Translations under genes and position numbers: made by a program
NCBI GenBank assembly: GCA_022707885.1
Contig: JAKIZT010000014.1
Location: 1 to 49,829, forward strand
Source: Caldisericales bacterium
Lineage (GTDB): Bacteria > Caldisericota > Caldisericia > JAAYUI01
Length of the DNA stretch: 49,829 nucleotides
Direction: 5' to 3'
Shown: in pieces, positions 8,939-17,783 of the stretch
How positions within the stretch are numbered: position 1 is the first letter of the stretch
Layout: every line of letters starts with the position of its first letter
Notes under the pieces: model-generated
Seen by the model: only the letters and a program-made list of their open reading frames with translations
The model's database searches: none
Told to the model about the DNA's origin: nothing

Positions 8939-10455
8939 ACTCTCTCTCCTGCAACGTATGTTGCCACGAACGGGATTTTTTCCACATCCCAGGGGTCTTT
9001 GCCCCTTATGTCTTCAGATAGGATTGCAAAATCTGCCGCAAAGCCTTCTTCCAGAACGCCTCTTTTGGGGCCGCCAATGATATTGGAGGATTCCTTTGTG
9101 GCTATCCGCATCGCCTGTGAGAAACTTATGGCCTCTTGTGAATTGACCTGATTATCAGTGGATCTTCCTCTTGTTGTTGCACATGCAAGAGCCGTAAGGG
9201 GATTTGGGTCGACAACTGGTGCGTCACTTCCAAAACCAACAGTGGCGCCTGCTTTCATGAGTGAATTAAGTGGGTATGAATATTGTGCAAGTTTTGGCCA
9301 CTCAATTTTGATTGCTTCAGCATCCAGCGGCATATGCGATGGGTTGACCACTACCGGAATGTTTAGTTTTGCCGCTAAAGCGATGCTCTGCGGTTTTGCA
9401 CACTGGAAATGTTCAATGGTGTCCTGACCGCTGTTTTCACCAAAAACGTGAAGAACATTTTTTACCGCTTCGTCGCCTATTGCGTGTATGGCAACACCTA
9501 ATCCTATCTGGTGGGCCATCGTGATTTTCTCTTTCATCTGGGGAACGGTAGTTACTTCTATCCCTTTTGTACCATCCGAATAGGGTTCTGAGACCAGGGC
9601 AGTTTTTGAGCCAAGCGAACCATCAGCAAACAGTTTTAGTTGGCCTGTCCAGAACATTCCTGAGCCAGTTCCTGTTTTTGCTGAAAGGTCGACTGCCCAG
9701 GCCAGGGCATTTTCCGGGATGCAAGCGCATGTCCTTATTTTGAGCATTCCCTTGCGATCCATGTGGGCCAGTGTTACAAAATCATCGAGTGTACCGAACG
9801 ACCTGCATGATGTTATTCCGTATGACAGAAGGTGTTCTGCCGCTTTTAGGAGGAAACCTTCAAGCTGATCGGTTGTTGGTGAAGGGATTTTTTTTCTTGC
9901 GTACTCATCAAATGCGCTATCGTAAAACATCCCGTCAGGTTCATCATCCTGGTTTTTACCGATCCTTCCACCTGAAGGATCGGGGGTTTCTTTTGTTACG
10001 CCGCACTCTCTCATGAATTCAGAATTTATCAAAAAAGAGTGCCCGTCAACTTTGGTGAGAGAGCATTTGTGGCCGCAGGTTGCATCATCTATCAGCCATC
10101 TTGTTGGTTTCTCATGATCGAACCAGGCCCTGTCGTCCCAGCCAAATCCCCTCAGAAATTCTCCTGGGGCCAATTTTTTTGTGTATGCCCTTATTTTATC
10201 TAGGAACTCTGCAGATGACTTGCACCCTCTGAGATCACAGAGCGTCAGGGTTTGACCAAGCCACGCCATGTGCAGGTGGGCGTCACAAAAGCCGGGGATA
10301 ATTATACCCTTCTTGTAATCATGGACCTCGCCACTGAAGTTTTTTGAAAGATCATCAAAGAAGCCAATTTGTTTTATCTTGCCATTTTCTACAAGAATTG
10401 AGTTGTCAGTGACTTCTTTGCCCCAGATGTGCGATGCTTTAATAAGGATGCTCAT
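8926..10455 (-). CDS. YtcJ-type amidohydrolase
   Basis: A metal-dependent hydrolase of the amidohydrolase superfamily, YtcJ/NfdA-like branch (amidohydrolase 3). It shows PGFCDAHLHM with metal ligands His60 and His62, ADGSLGSKTA (typical of this branch), HAIGDEAV, IEHFQ and GFGSDAPV with the late catalytic Asp. Length is 509 residues, within the family range. There is no signal peptide, so it should be cytoplasmic. The start ATG overlaps the cdaR stop by four bases (ATGA). The physiological substrate of this branch is mostly unknown, and neither cdaR nor thiN suggests one. Confidence 0.87.
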   Translation of the reverse strand: MSILIKASHIWGKEVTDNSILVENGKIKQIGFFDDLSKNFSGEVHDYKKGIIIPGFCDAHLHMAWLGQTLTLCDLRGCKSSAEFLDKIRAYTKKLAPGEFLRGFGWDDRAWFDHEKPTRWLIDDATCGHKCSLTKVDGHSFLINSEFMRECGVTKETPDPSGGRIGKNQDDEPDGMFYDSAFDEYARKKIPSPTTDQLEGFLLKAAEHLLSYGITSCRSFGTLDDFVTLAHMDRKGMLKIRTCACIPENALAWAVDLSAKTGTGSGMFWTGQLKLFADGSLGSKTALVSEPYSDGTKGIEVTTVPQMKEKITMAHQIGLGVAIHAIGDEAVKNVLHVFGENSGQDTIEHFQCAKPQSIALAAKLNIPVVVNPSHMPLDAEAIKIEWPKLAQYSYPLNSLMKAGATVGFGSDAPVVDPNPLTALACATTRGRSTDNQVNSQEAISFSQAMRIATKESSNIIGGPKRGVLEEGFAADFAILSEDIRGKDPWDVEKIPFVATYVAGERVWKK

Positions 10456-11639
10456 ATTATTTTCACTTTTACAGTTGGTGTCTGGAGGACTGTTATTCCG
10501 TCTGGAAGGCCACTAATTTGCACTTTTACGTTCTGCTCCCCCTGTAGGAGGCCAGACACATCAATTGTCGCTGATGCGGTTGTTAGAGTGGCTATTATTG
10601 ATGATGGACCCTGGAATGTGACCTCGATTATCCTGTCGATTACTTCGTATTGTTTATCTGTTGGCTTGACATCGACATAGAGGTTCAATTTTTTTCTTGA
10701 GAGTGGTTCAATCTTTATGGTTACCCTGACCTCTGAGGCGTCTGCCGAGACATCCAGAGGGATTGAAAGTGGTACCATTACGCTTGTGGTGCTCAGTATG
10801 CCATTTAGATTGTATGGCTCGGTGTATATCGATTCAATTTTTGAGATTGTAGCATAAGGGCCAGAAATTGTTATTGATTTTGGCGCCCAGTCTATTTCTG
10901 TTATGACGCGGTCTGTTGGCAGTGTGCCTGTGGTATTTGCTATTACGCCAACAGTTTTGATGTCTTGTTTTGAGGAACTTTTGATTTCAACGCTTATGGT
11001 ATCAAATTTTGGCCTTATCTTCATTTCTTCGAGGGTAGATTTTTTGACTGGTTTCCCGTTATTATCAACCAGATCATAAGACATGCTGAATCTGTTTGAA
11101 CCTTCTTTTACAAGTGCCCTGTTCACTTTTACGTGCACCTCTTTTATGTTGGATAGCCCTTGGGATGGTCCGTATATGATCAATCTCTTTGGATCGGTTT
11201 GGGCTTCGCCAAGTGTTATACCAGCAGGCGCCTGACCATAATATGTTACGACGATTGGAAGTTCTTTTTCCTGGAGCTTTTGAAGATCTACAGAGACAAC
11301 GTTTGGGTCAATATCAACAAGCCTTACTGTTTGCGGGAAGTCTACTTTGACAAAAACCTGGTCTTTACCCTGTTTTTTGTCCAGAAAGTCGACGTATGCG
11401 TTGATATTCTCTTCCCTGATTTTCTCAAGCAATATTTTTGAACCCCTGAGTGTTACGGTAACATTCGGTAAAGTAGTTGTATTGGCGATATTTTCTGGCA
11501 AATTTCTTGTCTGTACGGGCACTATAAAGCTTTTTGTTACCTCTGGCCCCTGACTCTGTGAAACATAAAGCCAGATGGCAACTGCTATAAGCAAGGCAGT
11601 TATTTTCAGGCCAAGGTTTGATGTGATATCACGAAACAT
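10452..11639 (-). CDS. cdaR: YbbR-domain protein CdaR, regulator of CdaA
   Basis: A membrane-anchored protein with one N-terminal transmembrane helix (about residues 11-27, ITALLIAVAIWLYV) followed by about four tandem YbbR beta domains outside the cell. The repeats show the usual pattern of P-hydrophobic strands and a GP motif (IYGPSQGL, ISGPYATI, TFQGPSSI). CdaR homologues bind the membrane diadenylate cyclase and tune its activity. It overlaps the end of cdaA by 11 bases, the classic cdaA-cdaR order. The usual third partner glmM is not in the window. Confidence 0.9.
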   Translation of the reverse strand: MFRDITSNLGLKITALLIAVAIWLYVSQSQGPEVTKSFIVPVQTRNLPENIANTTTLPNVTVTLRGSKILLEKIREENINAYVDFLDKKQGKDQVFVKVDFPQTVRLVDIDPNVVSVDLQKLQEKELPIVVTYYGQAPAGITLGEAQTDPKRLIIYGPSQGLSNIKEVHVKVNRALVKEGSNRFSMSYDLVDNNGKPVKKSTLEEMKIRPKFDTISVEIKSSSKQDIKTVGVIANTTGTLPTDRVITEIDWAPKSITISGPYATISKIESIYTEPYNLNGILSTTSVMVPLSIPLDVSADASEVRVTIKIEPLSRKKLNLYVDVKPTDKQYEVIDRIIEVTFQGPSSIIATLTTASATIDVSGLLQGEQNVKVQISGLPDGITVLQTPTVKVKII

Positions 11640-12516
11640 TTGGCCTCCTTAAGTTGGCAAACACTTTGCCTCTGCTCTTTATCATATATTTCAATAGACC
11701 TTCAAGTTCGACTCTCGAAAGGTACCTTGTAAGTGAACCTGCAGTGGCAAGCGATATTATTCCGGAGGTCTCCGAGACAACCACGATAATCGCATCGGTC
11801 TCTTCGGAAAGGCCGACAGCGGCCCTGTGCCTTGTTCCAATATCAGGATCAAGGTTTGGGTCCTGGGAGAGGGGAAAAACGCATCTTGCGTATGCTATTC
11901 TTTCGCCCCTGATGATTATTCCGCCATCATGGAGTGCAGAACCTGGGTAAAATATTGTTTCTATGAGCGCTGAGTTTGCCTGTGCGTCGATTTTTGTAGC
12001 CCCGTTCTCATAATCACCAAGACCAACTTGTCTTTCGATGGCGATTATTGCACCGTGTTTCCTGTCTGACATGTGGCCAACTGCCTGACAGATTTCGTTG
12101 ACTAAGGTGTTGACTTCCTGGGCCTCCATGAAGTCAATTGCTTTGCTAAAAACTGATTTCTGCCCAAGTGTGCCTATGGCTTTTCTTAGTTCTGGCTGGA
12201 ACAGAATTGCAAGAAGGATTGGCAGGGTCATTGGAAGAACTTGGAGAACTGACCTGATCATCCAGTTTAGGGCGATCAAACCTAGCCATCTTGATATGTT
12301 GTCAGCGATGATTAGGGCCAGAAAGAAAACTGCTAGACCCTGGAAAAGCTGGAGCGCTTTTGATGCTTGAACAATTTTTAATACATAATATATGATAATC
12401 GCTATTATTAGAATATCGAAGATGGTTTCGGGAACTGGTATTGTGCCACCCACTTTTGGTATTGCAGCGAATCCAATTGACCGCAAAGTCTGGGTAAAAA
12501 CATCAAGCAGGGGCAA
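11629..12516 (-). CDS. cdaA: Membrane diadenylate cyclase CdaA
   Basis: Makes cyclic di-AMP from two ATP, a messenger for potassium, osmotic and cell-wall homeostasis. Three N-terminal transmembrane helices lie at about 32-50, 57-73 and 88-105; the DAC domain follows, with GTRHRAAVG (Arg229-His230-Arg231) and the ligand loop LHDGG (Asp197-Gly198-Gly199), where the textbook motif is DGA. The start is TTG at 12516 with a strong GGAGG six bases upstream; that site also contains the stop codon of the preceding gene, implying coupling. About 295 residues, slightly longer than the B. subtilis protein. Confidence 0.94.
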   Translation of the reverse strand: MPLLDVFTQTLRSIGFAAIPKVGGTIPVPETIFDILIIAIIIYYVLKIVQASKALQLFQGLAVFFLALIIADNISRWLGLIALNWMIRSVLQVLPMTLPILLAILFQPELRKAIGTLGQKSVFSKAIDFMEAQEVNTLVNEICQAVGHMSDRKHGAIIAIERQVGLGDYENGATKIDAQANSALIETIFYPGSALHDGGIIIRGERIAYARCVFPLSQDPNLDPDIGTRHRAAVGLSEETDAIIVVVSETSGIISLATAGSLTRYLSRVELEGLLKYMIKSRGKVFANLRRPNVS

Positions 12517-12527
12517 CAGCTACCTCC

Positions 12528-13550
12528 TTATTTGCCAATGAGCTCCGAGGGAGTTATCTCCTTGGCATTGGCTGGTTTTTTTATGCTAGTGAATTGATCG
12601 TATGAAAGCAGTGTAAAAGTGTATTTGCCTGGTTTACTGGCTGGATTTTCTCCAGTATCTATAAAAACTATCTCATACCAGAGACCATTTGGACGATATT
12701 TTATCTGGACCGTTTTTCCAACAAGGATTGATTTTGGGTCCCAGCTGAGGGTTGCTCCAATAAGTTTTTCCCCATCTGCAGATTTGCCGGCATCCGCTAT
12801 TGGCGTCATTATCTTGGTATTGCCAAAGGACATTAATGGCTCAAGCATTTTTCTTGGGTTTACTTCCGGCATTGGTATCTGAAAAACTGGATCATCAATC
12901 AGTTTGAATTTTATCCAGTCTTTTATCTGGTCATCCACATAATAAACAACTGGTGAGATGCCAGATTTTGTTGCGGATATTGTATCAAGTAGGCTGTGAT
13001 CAGAACCTTCAATAATTGTTTCTGATTTTGAAAGCTCTCCCTTGATATTGTTGGAGTAAATCTGGACAAAATACCTGGTGTTCTCTGTCAAACCATAGAT
13101 GGCCTCACCCTTGTTTATGGTCACTTTGCCAGTTTTTTTGTCTTTTTCGTAAAAAGTGCTTGTCGTTTCTAAAACAAAACCATTAAGCCTGTTAATGACA
13201 TCTCTTGCTTTCACGAGATGACCTTCGTAGGTCTCAGGATCGAGCTTGATTTCTATGGGTTTTGAAAAATCGACTCCATCAAAATATTTTAAAAAAGGTT
13301 GGTAAAGTGAGTGCTCGACAAAAATATAGTTCGGTGTTGAAGGAAAAGGTGCCAGCCATCTTGTAAATTTCCCCTGGTTGTCGGTTGTGGTGCTCACTCC
13401 GGCTATTGTTACAATGGAACCTTCAACAGGTTTTCCGGAGCTTGAATCTGTTATCAAGCCCTCAATCCAGAAACCAGCGAAAGCCGTATAGGCACCAAAA
13501 CCTACAACAAAAACTACAACCAGGAGAAATATTACAAGTGTTTTTTTCAT
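12528..13550 (-). CDS. Membrane-anchored protein with Cna-B/CarboxypepD_reg-like domain
   Basis: Not a named family. The start is taken at MKKTLVIF (ATG at 13550), one base after the previous stop; an extended frame to 13607 would put 19 residues before the signal/anchor helix. Residues about 4-25 form a hydrophobic segment ending in AFA, either a signal peptide or an anchor. Residues about 28-100 (WIEGLITDSSSGKPVEGSIVT) look like a carboxypeptidase-regulatory/Cna-B beta sandwich. The remaining 240 residues are extracytoplasmic, rich in beta strands, and include a late fibronectin-like part (ATLSWDPKS, GLWYEIVF). It lies between foldase genes and cdaA, so an envelope role linked to CdaA is possible but unproven. 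Confidence 0.7.
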   Translation of the reverse strand: MKKTLVIFLLVVVFVVGFGAYTAFAGFWIEGLITDSSSGKPVEGSIVTIAGVSTTTDNQGKFTRWLAPFPSTPNYIFVEHSLYQPFLKYFDGVDFSKPIEIKLDPETYEGHLVKARDVINRLNGFVLETTSTFYEKDKKTGKVTINKGEAIYGLTENTRYFVQIYSNNIKGELSKSETIIEGSDHSLLDTISATKSGISPVVYYVDDQIKDWIKFKLIDDPVFQIPMPEVNPRKMLEPLMSFGNTKIMTPIADAGKSADGEKLIGATLSWDPKSILVGKTVQIKYRPNGLWYEIVFIDTGENPASKPGKYTFTLLSYDQFTSIKKPANAKEITPSELIGK

Positions 13551-13551
13551 T

Positions 13552-14091
13552 TTATTGTCCGATACTAACGATTTGCCAGGATTTTTCTGGAGTATGTTGC
13601 AGCACAAGGCTTCCGCTATAAGAATCCTGAAGAACCTTTACTTTTATCATCCCGGCTTTTGGATTTCCTGATTCCTTCTCTTTTGTGTCCTCATCATACT
13701 GCATGAGGCTGAATCTAACGGTGACCATCTTTTTGTTGCCAGTGCTCTGGGTGATTGCCTTTACACCATCAATTCTAACGTTGAGATAGTCAGTACCATG
13801 ATTCTTTGAGCGTTCCCAGGTTTCGGAGAATGTTTTTAGATCGCCACCCTTGTCTTTTTGGAAATTGGATCCTTCCAATACATATGTGTTCCACGCTTGC
13901 TCGTATTTTCCATCAAAACAGAGTTTGAAATAATTCCTAATGGCTCTGGCTGGCGAGTCCTGGAAAATTGTATATACAGAGCCAATAAATGTCAGGCCTA
14001 CAATCAGCAGGAGAAACCATGTGAGTGGCCCGGCAAGTGTTGATTCACTTCTGTTTATTCTTTTGGTATCTGTCCCTTGTAGATTTTCCAT
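13552..14091 (-). CDS. Single-pass membrane protein with NTF2-like domain, copy 2
   Basis: A 179-residue protein with a cytoplasmic N-terminus, one transmembrane helix (about 22-43) and an outside domain resembling NTF2-like/DUF4878 folds (SPARAIRNYFKLCFDGKYEQ, then a KDKGG turn and an amphipathic helix). It is a sister of the next gene upstream: both share an IRxYF start, an aromatic AW, D-[KR]-GG and a [SR]HGT turn in the same order. The two genes overlap by 37 bases. No enzyme residues are evident; such domains often bind small ligands or partners. Confidence 0.68.
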   Translation of the reverse strand: MENLQGTDTKRINRSESTLAGPLTWFLLLIVGLTFIGSVYTIFQDSPARAIRNYFKLCFDGKYEQAWNTYVLEGSNFQKDKGGDLKTFSETWERSKNHGTDYLNVRIDGVKAITQSTGNKKMVTVRFSLMQYDEDTKEKESGNPKAGMIKVKVLQDSYSGSLVLQHTPEKSWQIVSIGQ

Positions 14092-14513
14092 ACTCCATCC
14101 TTGTCCTTCCTCAGATAATAGTCTTTGGGATCAGAGGTTTTTGGGTTGCCGCTGACTATATTTTCTGTTTGTATCCTTACAATCTGGGCAGTTATTTTAG
14201 CAAGTGGATCTTGCTGCTCGTACACTTTCAAAATTTTGAACTCAGTCATTTTGGTGCCATGGCTTCTGGCGTTGGTGAGATCATCCCTGAACTTTTCGAA
14301 GGACATTGTTGGACCACCCCTGTCCCTCATAAACTCTGAATTGGGATAGATGTAGGACCAGGCTTTTTTGTAATCCTGATCCATTATCGCACTGAAATAG
14401 CCCCTTATCGATTTTGTTGGTACATCTGGAAGGATCCAGACAACCACCCAAAACCCTACAAGCAGGCAAACAACAACAAGGGTAATGATTAAAGCCCTTA
14501 TGGCTTTGCTCAT
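14055..14513 (-). CDS. Single-pass membrane protein with NTF2-like domain, copy 1
   Basis: A 152-residue protein with one N-terminal transmembrane helix (about residues 6-28) and an extracytoplasmic NTF2-like/DUF4878-like domain (VPTKSIRGYFSAIMDQDYKK, then DRGG and ARSHGT). It is the paralogue of the gene at 13552-14091. The ATG overlaps the stop of the parvulin gene upstream by four bases (ATGA). A role in the cell envelope is inferred only from topology and neighbours. Confidence 0.68.
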   Translation of the reverse strand: MSKAIRALIITLVVVCLLVGFWVVVWILPDVPTKSIRGYFSAIMDQDYKKAWSYIYPNSEFMRDRGGPTMSFEKFRDDLTNARSHGTKMTEFKILKVYEQQDPLAKITAQIVRIQTENIVSGNPKTSDPKDYYLRKDKDGVWKIYKGQIPKE

Positions 14514-15676
14514 TTGTCTTCCACCCCCATTATATTGTTCCAGAGGGAATTGCCAAATATTGATGAGAAGAACTTTTCAAGACTGGCCCATGGCATGTTG
14601 CCCTTAACCCTGTCATAAATCCTTGACTCATAATAGTCTGAGAGTCTTTTTACATAGGCTGAAACAACAGAATCACCCTTGGAGCTTTGCCACATGCTTA
14701 CAACCTGTGGTTTAATTTCAACCTTTTCATACTTCTTGGTTTCAGAATTGTAGAGGCTTATGGTGCCATAAAGTGTTGACTGTTGGGCAGGATTTCTCTT
14801 GTTCAATCTTATTATATATTCTCCACTCTTCTGGGTGACGATTGGCTGTATGATTCCCTGCTCCAGTTTAAGCGGGAAAGTGGGTGTTGGTGGGAAAAGT
14901 GCATTGCTTACTTCGACTTCAGTTATTGATTCTTTTGGAACTGCTATCATTTTCCCGCCATTTTCACGGGAAGCCAGATCGGTCGAGTATTTCTTTGCGA
15001 CTTCAGCAAAGTTGTTACCCTTTCCTTTTGTAAGTTCCTCAAGAACCTTGTTGCGTGTTTTCTCGTCAGGTACGACTATTACTTCATAATCAACAGTCTC
15101 CGGAACTACAAGCTGGTCCTTTATTGTATTGAAGTATTCCTCAAGTTCCGAAGTCGTTGGTTGGCCCACCCCAGCCCTTAGAGGCTCTGTCATCTTTTCA
15201 TAAACGAGCTGATTTCTTACCTGGGTTCTGAACTCGGATTCCGATACCTCACCCTCTGTGAGGTATTCATCAAGAGTATTCAGCTGGGATATTGAGATTA
15301 CATCCTTGATTCTTTGTTCGATTTGTTCGTTAGGGATGTCATATTGATTTGTGTCTTTTGCCTTTTGTAGAACAACAAAGAAGTCTGTGAGATTTGTAAT
15401 TGCTTTTGTCCTTGCAGTGCTGTAAAACTCCTGAATTTCCGTTGCCGTGGAGTTTGTCTGTGGTTTTACGCCAGCTCGCTCCATGTTTTTGATCTCAAGG
15501 TAAATCATGCGTTCTGTGATTGGAAAATCAACTACAATCCTTGCTACATCGCGTTTTGAATACACGTATAGAAAAAGTCCGCCAAAAGTCAAAAGTATTA
15601 TGAGCAGCGGAACAATTATGTACGGCGCGATGTTTACGCGCTTTGTTTCCTGTTTTTGGTTTGCCACTGAATTCAT
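14510..15676 (-). CDS. Membrane-anchored parvulin-like/SurA-like foldase
   Basis: One transmembrane helix (about residues 18-40) anchors a long helical SurA/PpiD-type chaperone part, with a parvulin-like segment in the middle (about 195-300: VDYEVIVVPDEKTRN, FAEVAKKYSTDLASRENGGK). The parvulin signature is partial, so it may act as a chaperone rather than a prolyl isomerase. The start is ambiguous: GGAGG lies only one base before the ATG at 15676 and ten before an in-frame GTG at 15667. It follows a second foldase gene 15 bases upstream, so the pair probably arose by duplication or works together on secreted proteins. Confidence 0.82.
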   Translation of the reverse strand: MNSVANQKQETKRVNIAPYIIVPLLIILLTFGGLFLYVYSKRDVARIVVDFPITERMIYLEIKNMERAGVKPQTNSTATEIQEFYSTARTKAITNLTDFFVVLQKAKDTNQYDIPNEQIEQRIKDVISISQLNTLDEYLTEGEVSESEFRTQVRNQLVYEKMTEPLRAGVGQPTTSELEEYFNTIKDQLVVPETVDYEVIVVPDEKTRNKVLEELTKGKGNNFAEVAKKYSTDLASRENGGKMIAVPKESITEVEVSNALFPPTPTFPLKLEQGIIQPIVTQKSGEYIIRLNKRNPAQQSTLYGTISLYNSETKKYEKVEIKPQVVSMWQSSKGDSVVSAYVKRLSDYYESRIYDRVKGNMPWASLEKFFSSIFGNSLWNNIMGVEDK

Positions 15677-15691
15677 TCCTCCATTTACCGG

Positions 15692-17473
15692 TTACGGTTG
15701 ATTAGTAGCTGGAGTCTGTTGAGTCGGGATCTGGGAATCTGGATTCTGTATTCCTTGGTTTTTAAGGATATTTTGTAATTCCTCTTCGGATGGCAGGTTT
15801 TGAGTCTGGTTAGTGGTTGTTGTGGTAGTTCCGTCACCAACGCCCTTTCCCATTAGTTTTCCAACCCATAGCCCAAAGTCTTCGAATGGGGCAACAATAT
15901 TTGACTGCCACCACACAGTAAAGCTCTTCCATGGATTGCCAATTGAAACGCCGAGCTTGTTTCTCTCTTCCTCAAGCCACTTTGACTGCTGTTCGGATTT
16001 TTTCTGGGCCTTGAGTTGTTTTATTACTTCCTGCTTGACAGATTCGAATGGGAGTTTTTCATAGTTTCTTTTTGTAATGAGCTTGACTATGACGATGTCT
16101 TTGCCTGCTTTTACGACCTTTGAGTAAACCTGGTTTGGTTTAAGACCCCATGCAGCTTCAACTATCTCTTTTTCATAGGGATAGCTTCCCGCCTGTGCCT
16201 CTTTTGCTTTCTGGAGCTCTGCCCAGAAGAAGCCGGAACTATCGGTTGAGAGCATGCTTGGGAGCTCACCGGCATTGAACTTTGAGAGATCATCTTCGGA
16301 ATACTGCTCCGCAGCTTTTGCAAAAGTTATTTTGCCAGAAAGTAGATCCTTGAGAACCTGGTTTGCCTGTGTCTCTTTCTTTTTGAGCTCATCTGCTGTT
16401 AGTGCTGTATTCGGATCACTCTTGTTTGTGCCAACCCAACGGATAGTTGCTATTCTTGCAGCCTCTGTCGGATTGTATTTTTCAGAGTTCTTTTTCGCGT
16501 CGGTGATATAAATCAAGTGCCAGCCGTAGGTTGTACGCACTGGTTCAGAAACTTCTCCAACCTTCATCTTGATTGCAGCATCATTAAATTCAGGAACAAG
16601 TGAATTACCTTGATCGGTGACAAGTTGACCATTCTGGATTTTATACCAGCCAAGGTCTCCTCCATTTGGTTTTGTTGCGTCATCTTCAGACTTTTGTTTC
16701 GCGATCTCTGGGAACTTCTTGGGGTCCTTCATAATCTGGGCACGGATTTCATCAATCTGTGTCTTCTTCTTGGTACCAACATCAGCTGCGTCCTTTGTGC
16801 TATCGTACTTCAAAAGGATGTGCGACAGCTTGAGTTCAGCATTGCTATTGTAGAAATCAAGCGCTTCCTGGTCGGTGACTTCAGGTTCCTTGACGTATTT
16901 CTCAAAGAGTTTGTTCATGTAGACTTGTACTGTCAGTTGGCTCTTGTTATTTGCTACTATGAATTCCCTCATTTTGACTTCATTTTCGAAACCCTGTTGC
17001 TTGATCCATTCTGCAGCATTGCCCTCTTTTGGTTTTTGCTGATCGATAAGTTTCTGGGCCTCATCCTGGTATACCTTGTCTTCGATCTTGATGTTTTCTC
17101 TCTCACCAAGCTGGAGGAAAAGTTTTTCAGAGATAAGCTGTTGAATCACCTGCTCTTTTGCAGAAGCGAGCATCTTCTGAAACTCTTCTGTACCAAACTG
17201 TGGCATCTGGTCCTGTGATACCTGTTGCTGGATCAACTGATATGCCTTCTGTTCCAGTTCATCGGTTGTTATTGATGCTGAGCCAATCCTGGCCTCAATC
17301 TTGCGACCCGAGTATGCCCAAATTCCGAAGCCCAAAAGGGCAATAATGACAAAGATGATCGTCCAAATGGTGACTCTCCACCCTTTTGACATCGGTTTGT
17401 AAATCTTCGTCTCTTTGACTTGCGGGATCAATTTCGCCCTGCGAAGTTCTCTTATCTTGCTTTCTTTACCCAT
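15692..17473 (-). CDS. PpiD/SurA-like peptidyl-prolyl isomerase
   Basis: A 593-residue foldase with a basic cytoplasmic head, one transmembrane helix (about 34-54), a SurA-like N-terminal region, and two parvulin segments. The first (about 215-335) is well formed: KLSHILLKYD, FPEIAKQKSEDD, NGGDLGWY and YGWHLIYI. The second (about 345-475) is degenerate (FAKAAEQYSEDDLS, NAGELPS). The C-terminal tail is rich in Thr, Gln, Asn and Pro with a poly-Thr stretch. The start ATG has GGAGG eight bases upstream, and a good promoter lies at 17506-17534. It is the first gene of the leftward envelope operon that includes cdaA. Confidence 0.88.
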   Translation of the reverse strand: MGKESKIRELRRAKLIPQVKETKIYKPMSKGWRVTIWTIIFVIIALLGFGIWAYSGRKIEARIGSASITTDELEQKAYQLIQQQVSQDQMPQFGTEEFQKMLASAKEQVIQQLISEKLFLQLGERENIKIEDKVYQDEAQKLIDQQKPKEGNAAEWIKQQGFENEVKMREFIVANNKSQLTVQVYMNKLFEKYVKEPEVTDQEALDFYNSNAELKLSHILLKYDSTKDAADVGTKKKTQIDEIRAQIMKDPKKFPEIAKQKSEDDATKPNGGDLGWYKIQNGQLVTDQGNSLVPEFNDAAIKMKVGEVSEPVRTTYGWHLIYITDAKKNSEKYNPTEAARIATIRWVGTNKSDPNTALTADELKKKETQANQVLKDLLSGKITFAKAAEQYSEDDLSKFNAGELPSMLSTDSSGFFWAELQKAKEAQAGSYPYEKEIVEAAWGLKPNQVYSKVVKAGKDIVIVKLITKRNYEKLPFESVKQEVIKQLKAQKKSEQQSKWLEEERNKLGVSIGNPWKSFTVWWQSNIVAPFEDFGLWVGKLMGKGVGDGTTTTTTNQTQNLPSEEELQNILKNQGIQNPDSQIPTQQTPATNQP

Positions 17474-17505
17474 TATATTTACCTCCGAGCAATTAACAAA
17501 TAACC

Positions 17506-17534
17506 ATTTTATGCGGTGTCAACTCACATGTAAA
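17506..17534 (-). promoter_or_regulatory. Promoter of the foldase-cdaA operon
   Basis: On the minus strand TTTACA (17529-17534), a 17-base spacer and TAAAAT (17506-17511). Each box differs from the sigma-70 consensus at one position. Transcription would start near 17499, giving a leader of about 26 bases before the ATG at 17473. Confidence 0.62.
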
Positions 17535-17736
17535 GTAAGTGTTCCACTTCACCTAAACCTGAGTGTTGCACATGGTTCCATTAAGAATTTGTTTCGTGCT
17601 CGAATCAATACCGAATATTAAAAAACATTCAAGTCTTGCTTGAGGAAAGTTCTACTTGCGCGGCTACAAGGCATGTTAAAGGAAAACATGATACATCGAA
17701 ATGTTCCATGACAGCACGAAAAAAGTGCTGTGAAAT
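17535..17736. other. Non-coding part of a divergent intergenic region
   Basis: The 310-base gap between the divergent genes at 17473 and 17784 holds two outward promoters (17506-17534 and 17737-17765) and an inverted repeat at 17711-17731. In the remaining sequence I see no gene, RNA structure or riboswitch that I can support. Confidence 0.55.
17711..17731. repeat. Inverted repeat upstream of the 17784 promoter
   Basis: ACAGCAC (17711-17717) and GTGCTGT (17725-17731) are perfect inverted copies separated by seven bases (GAAAAAA). No T-run follows on either strand, so it is unlikely to be a terminator. It ends five bases before the -35 box of the rightward promoter and may be an operator. Confidence 0.5.
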
Positions 17737-17765
17737 TTGCAATTTCATTGTCCGGCCAATAAAAT
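17737..17765 (+). promoter_or_regulatory. Promoter of the cysteine-rich repeat protein gene
   Basis: TTGCAA (17737-17742), 17 bases, TAAAAT (17760-17765). The predicted start near 17772 would leave a leader of only about 12 bases, which just includes AAGGGGG before the ATG at 17784. Confidence 0.5.
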
Positions 17766-17783
17766 CTGTTCCAAGGGGGTAGC

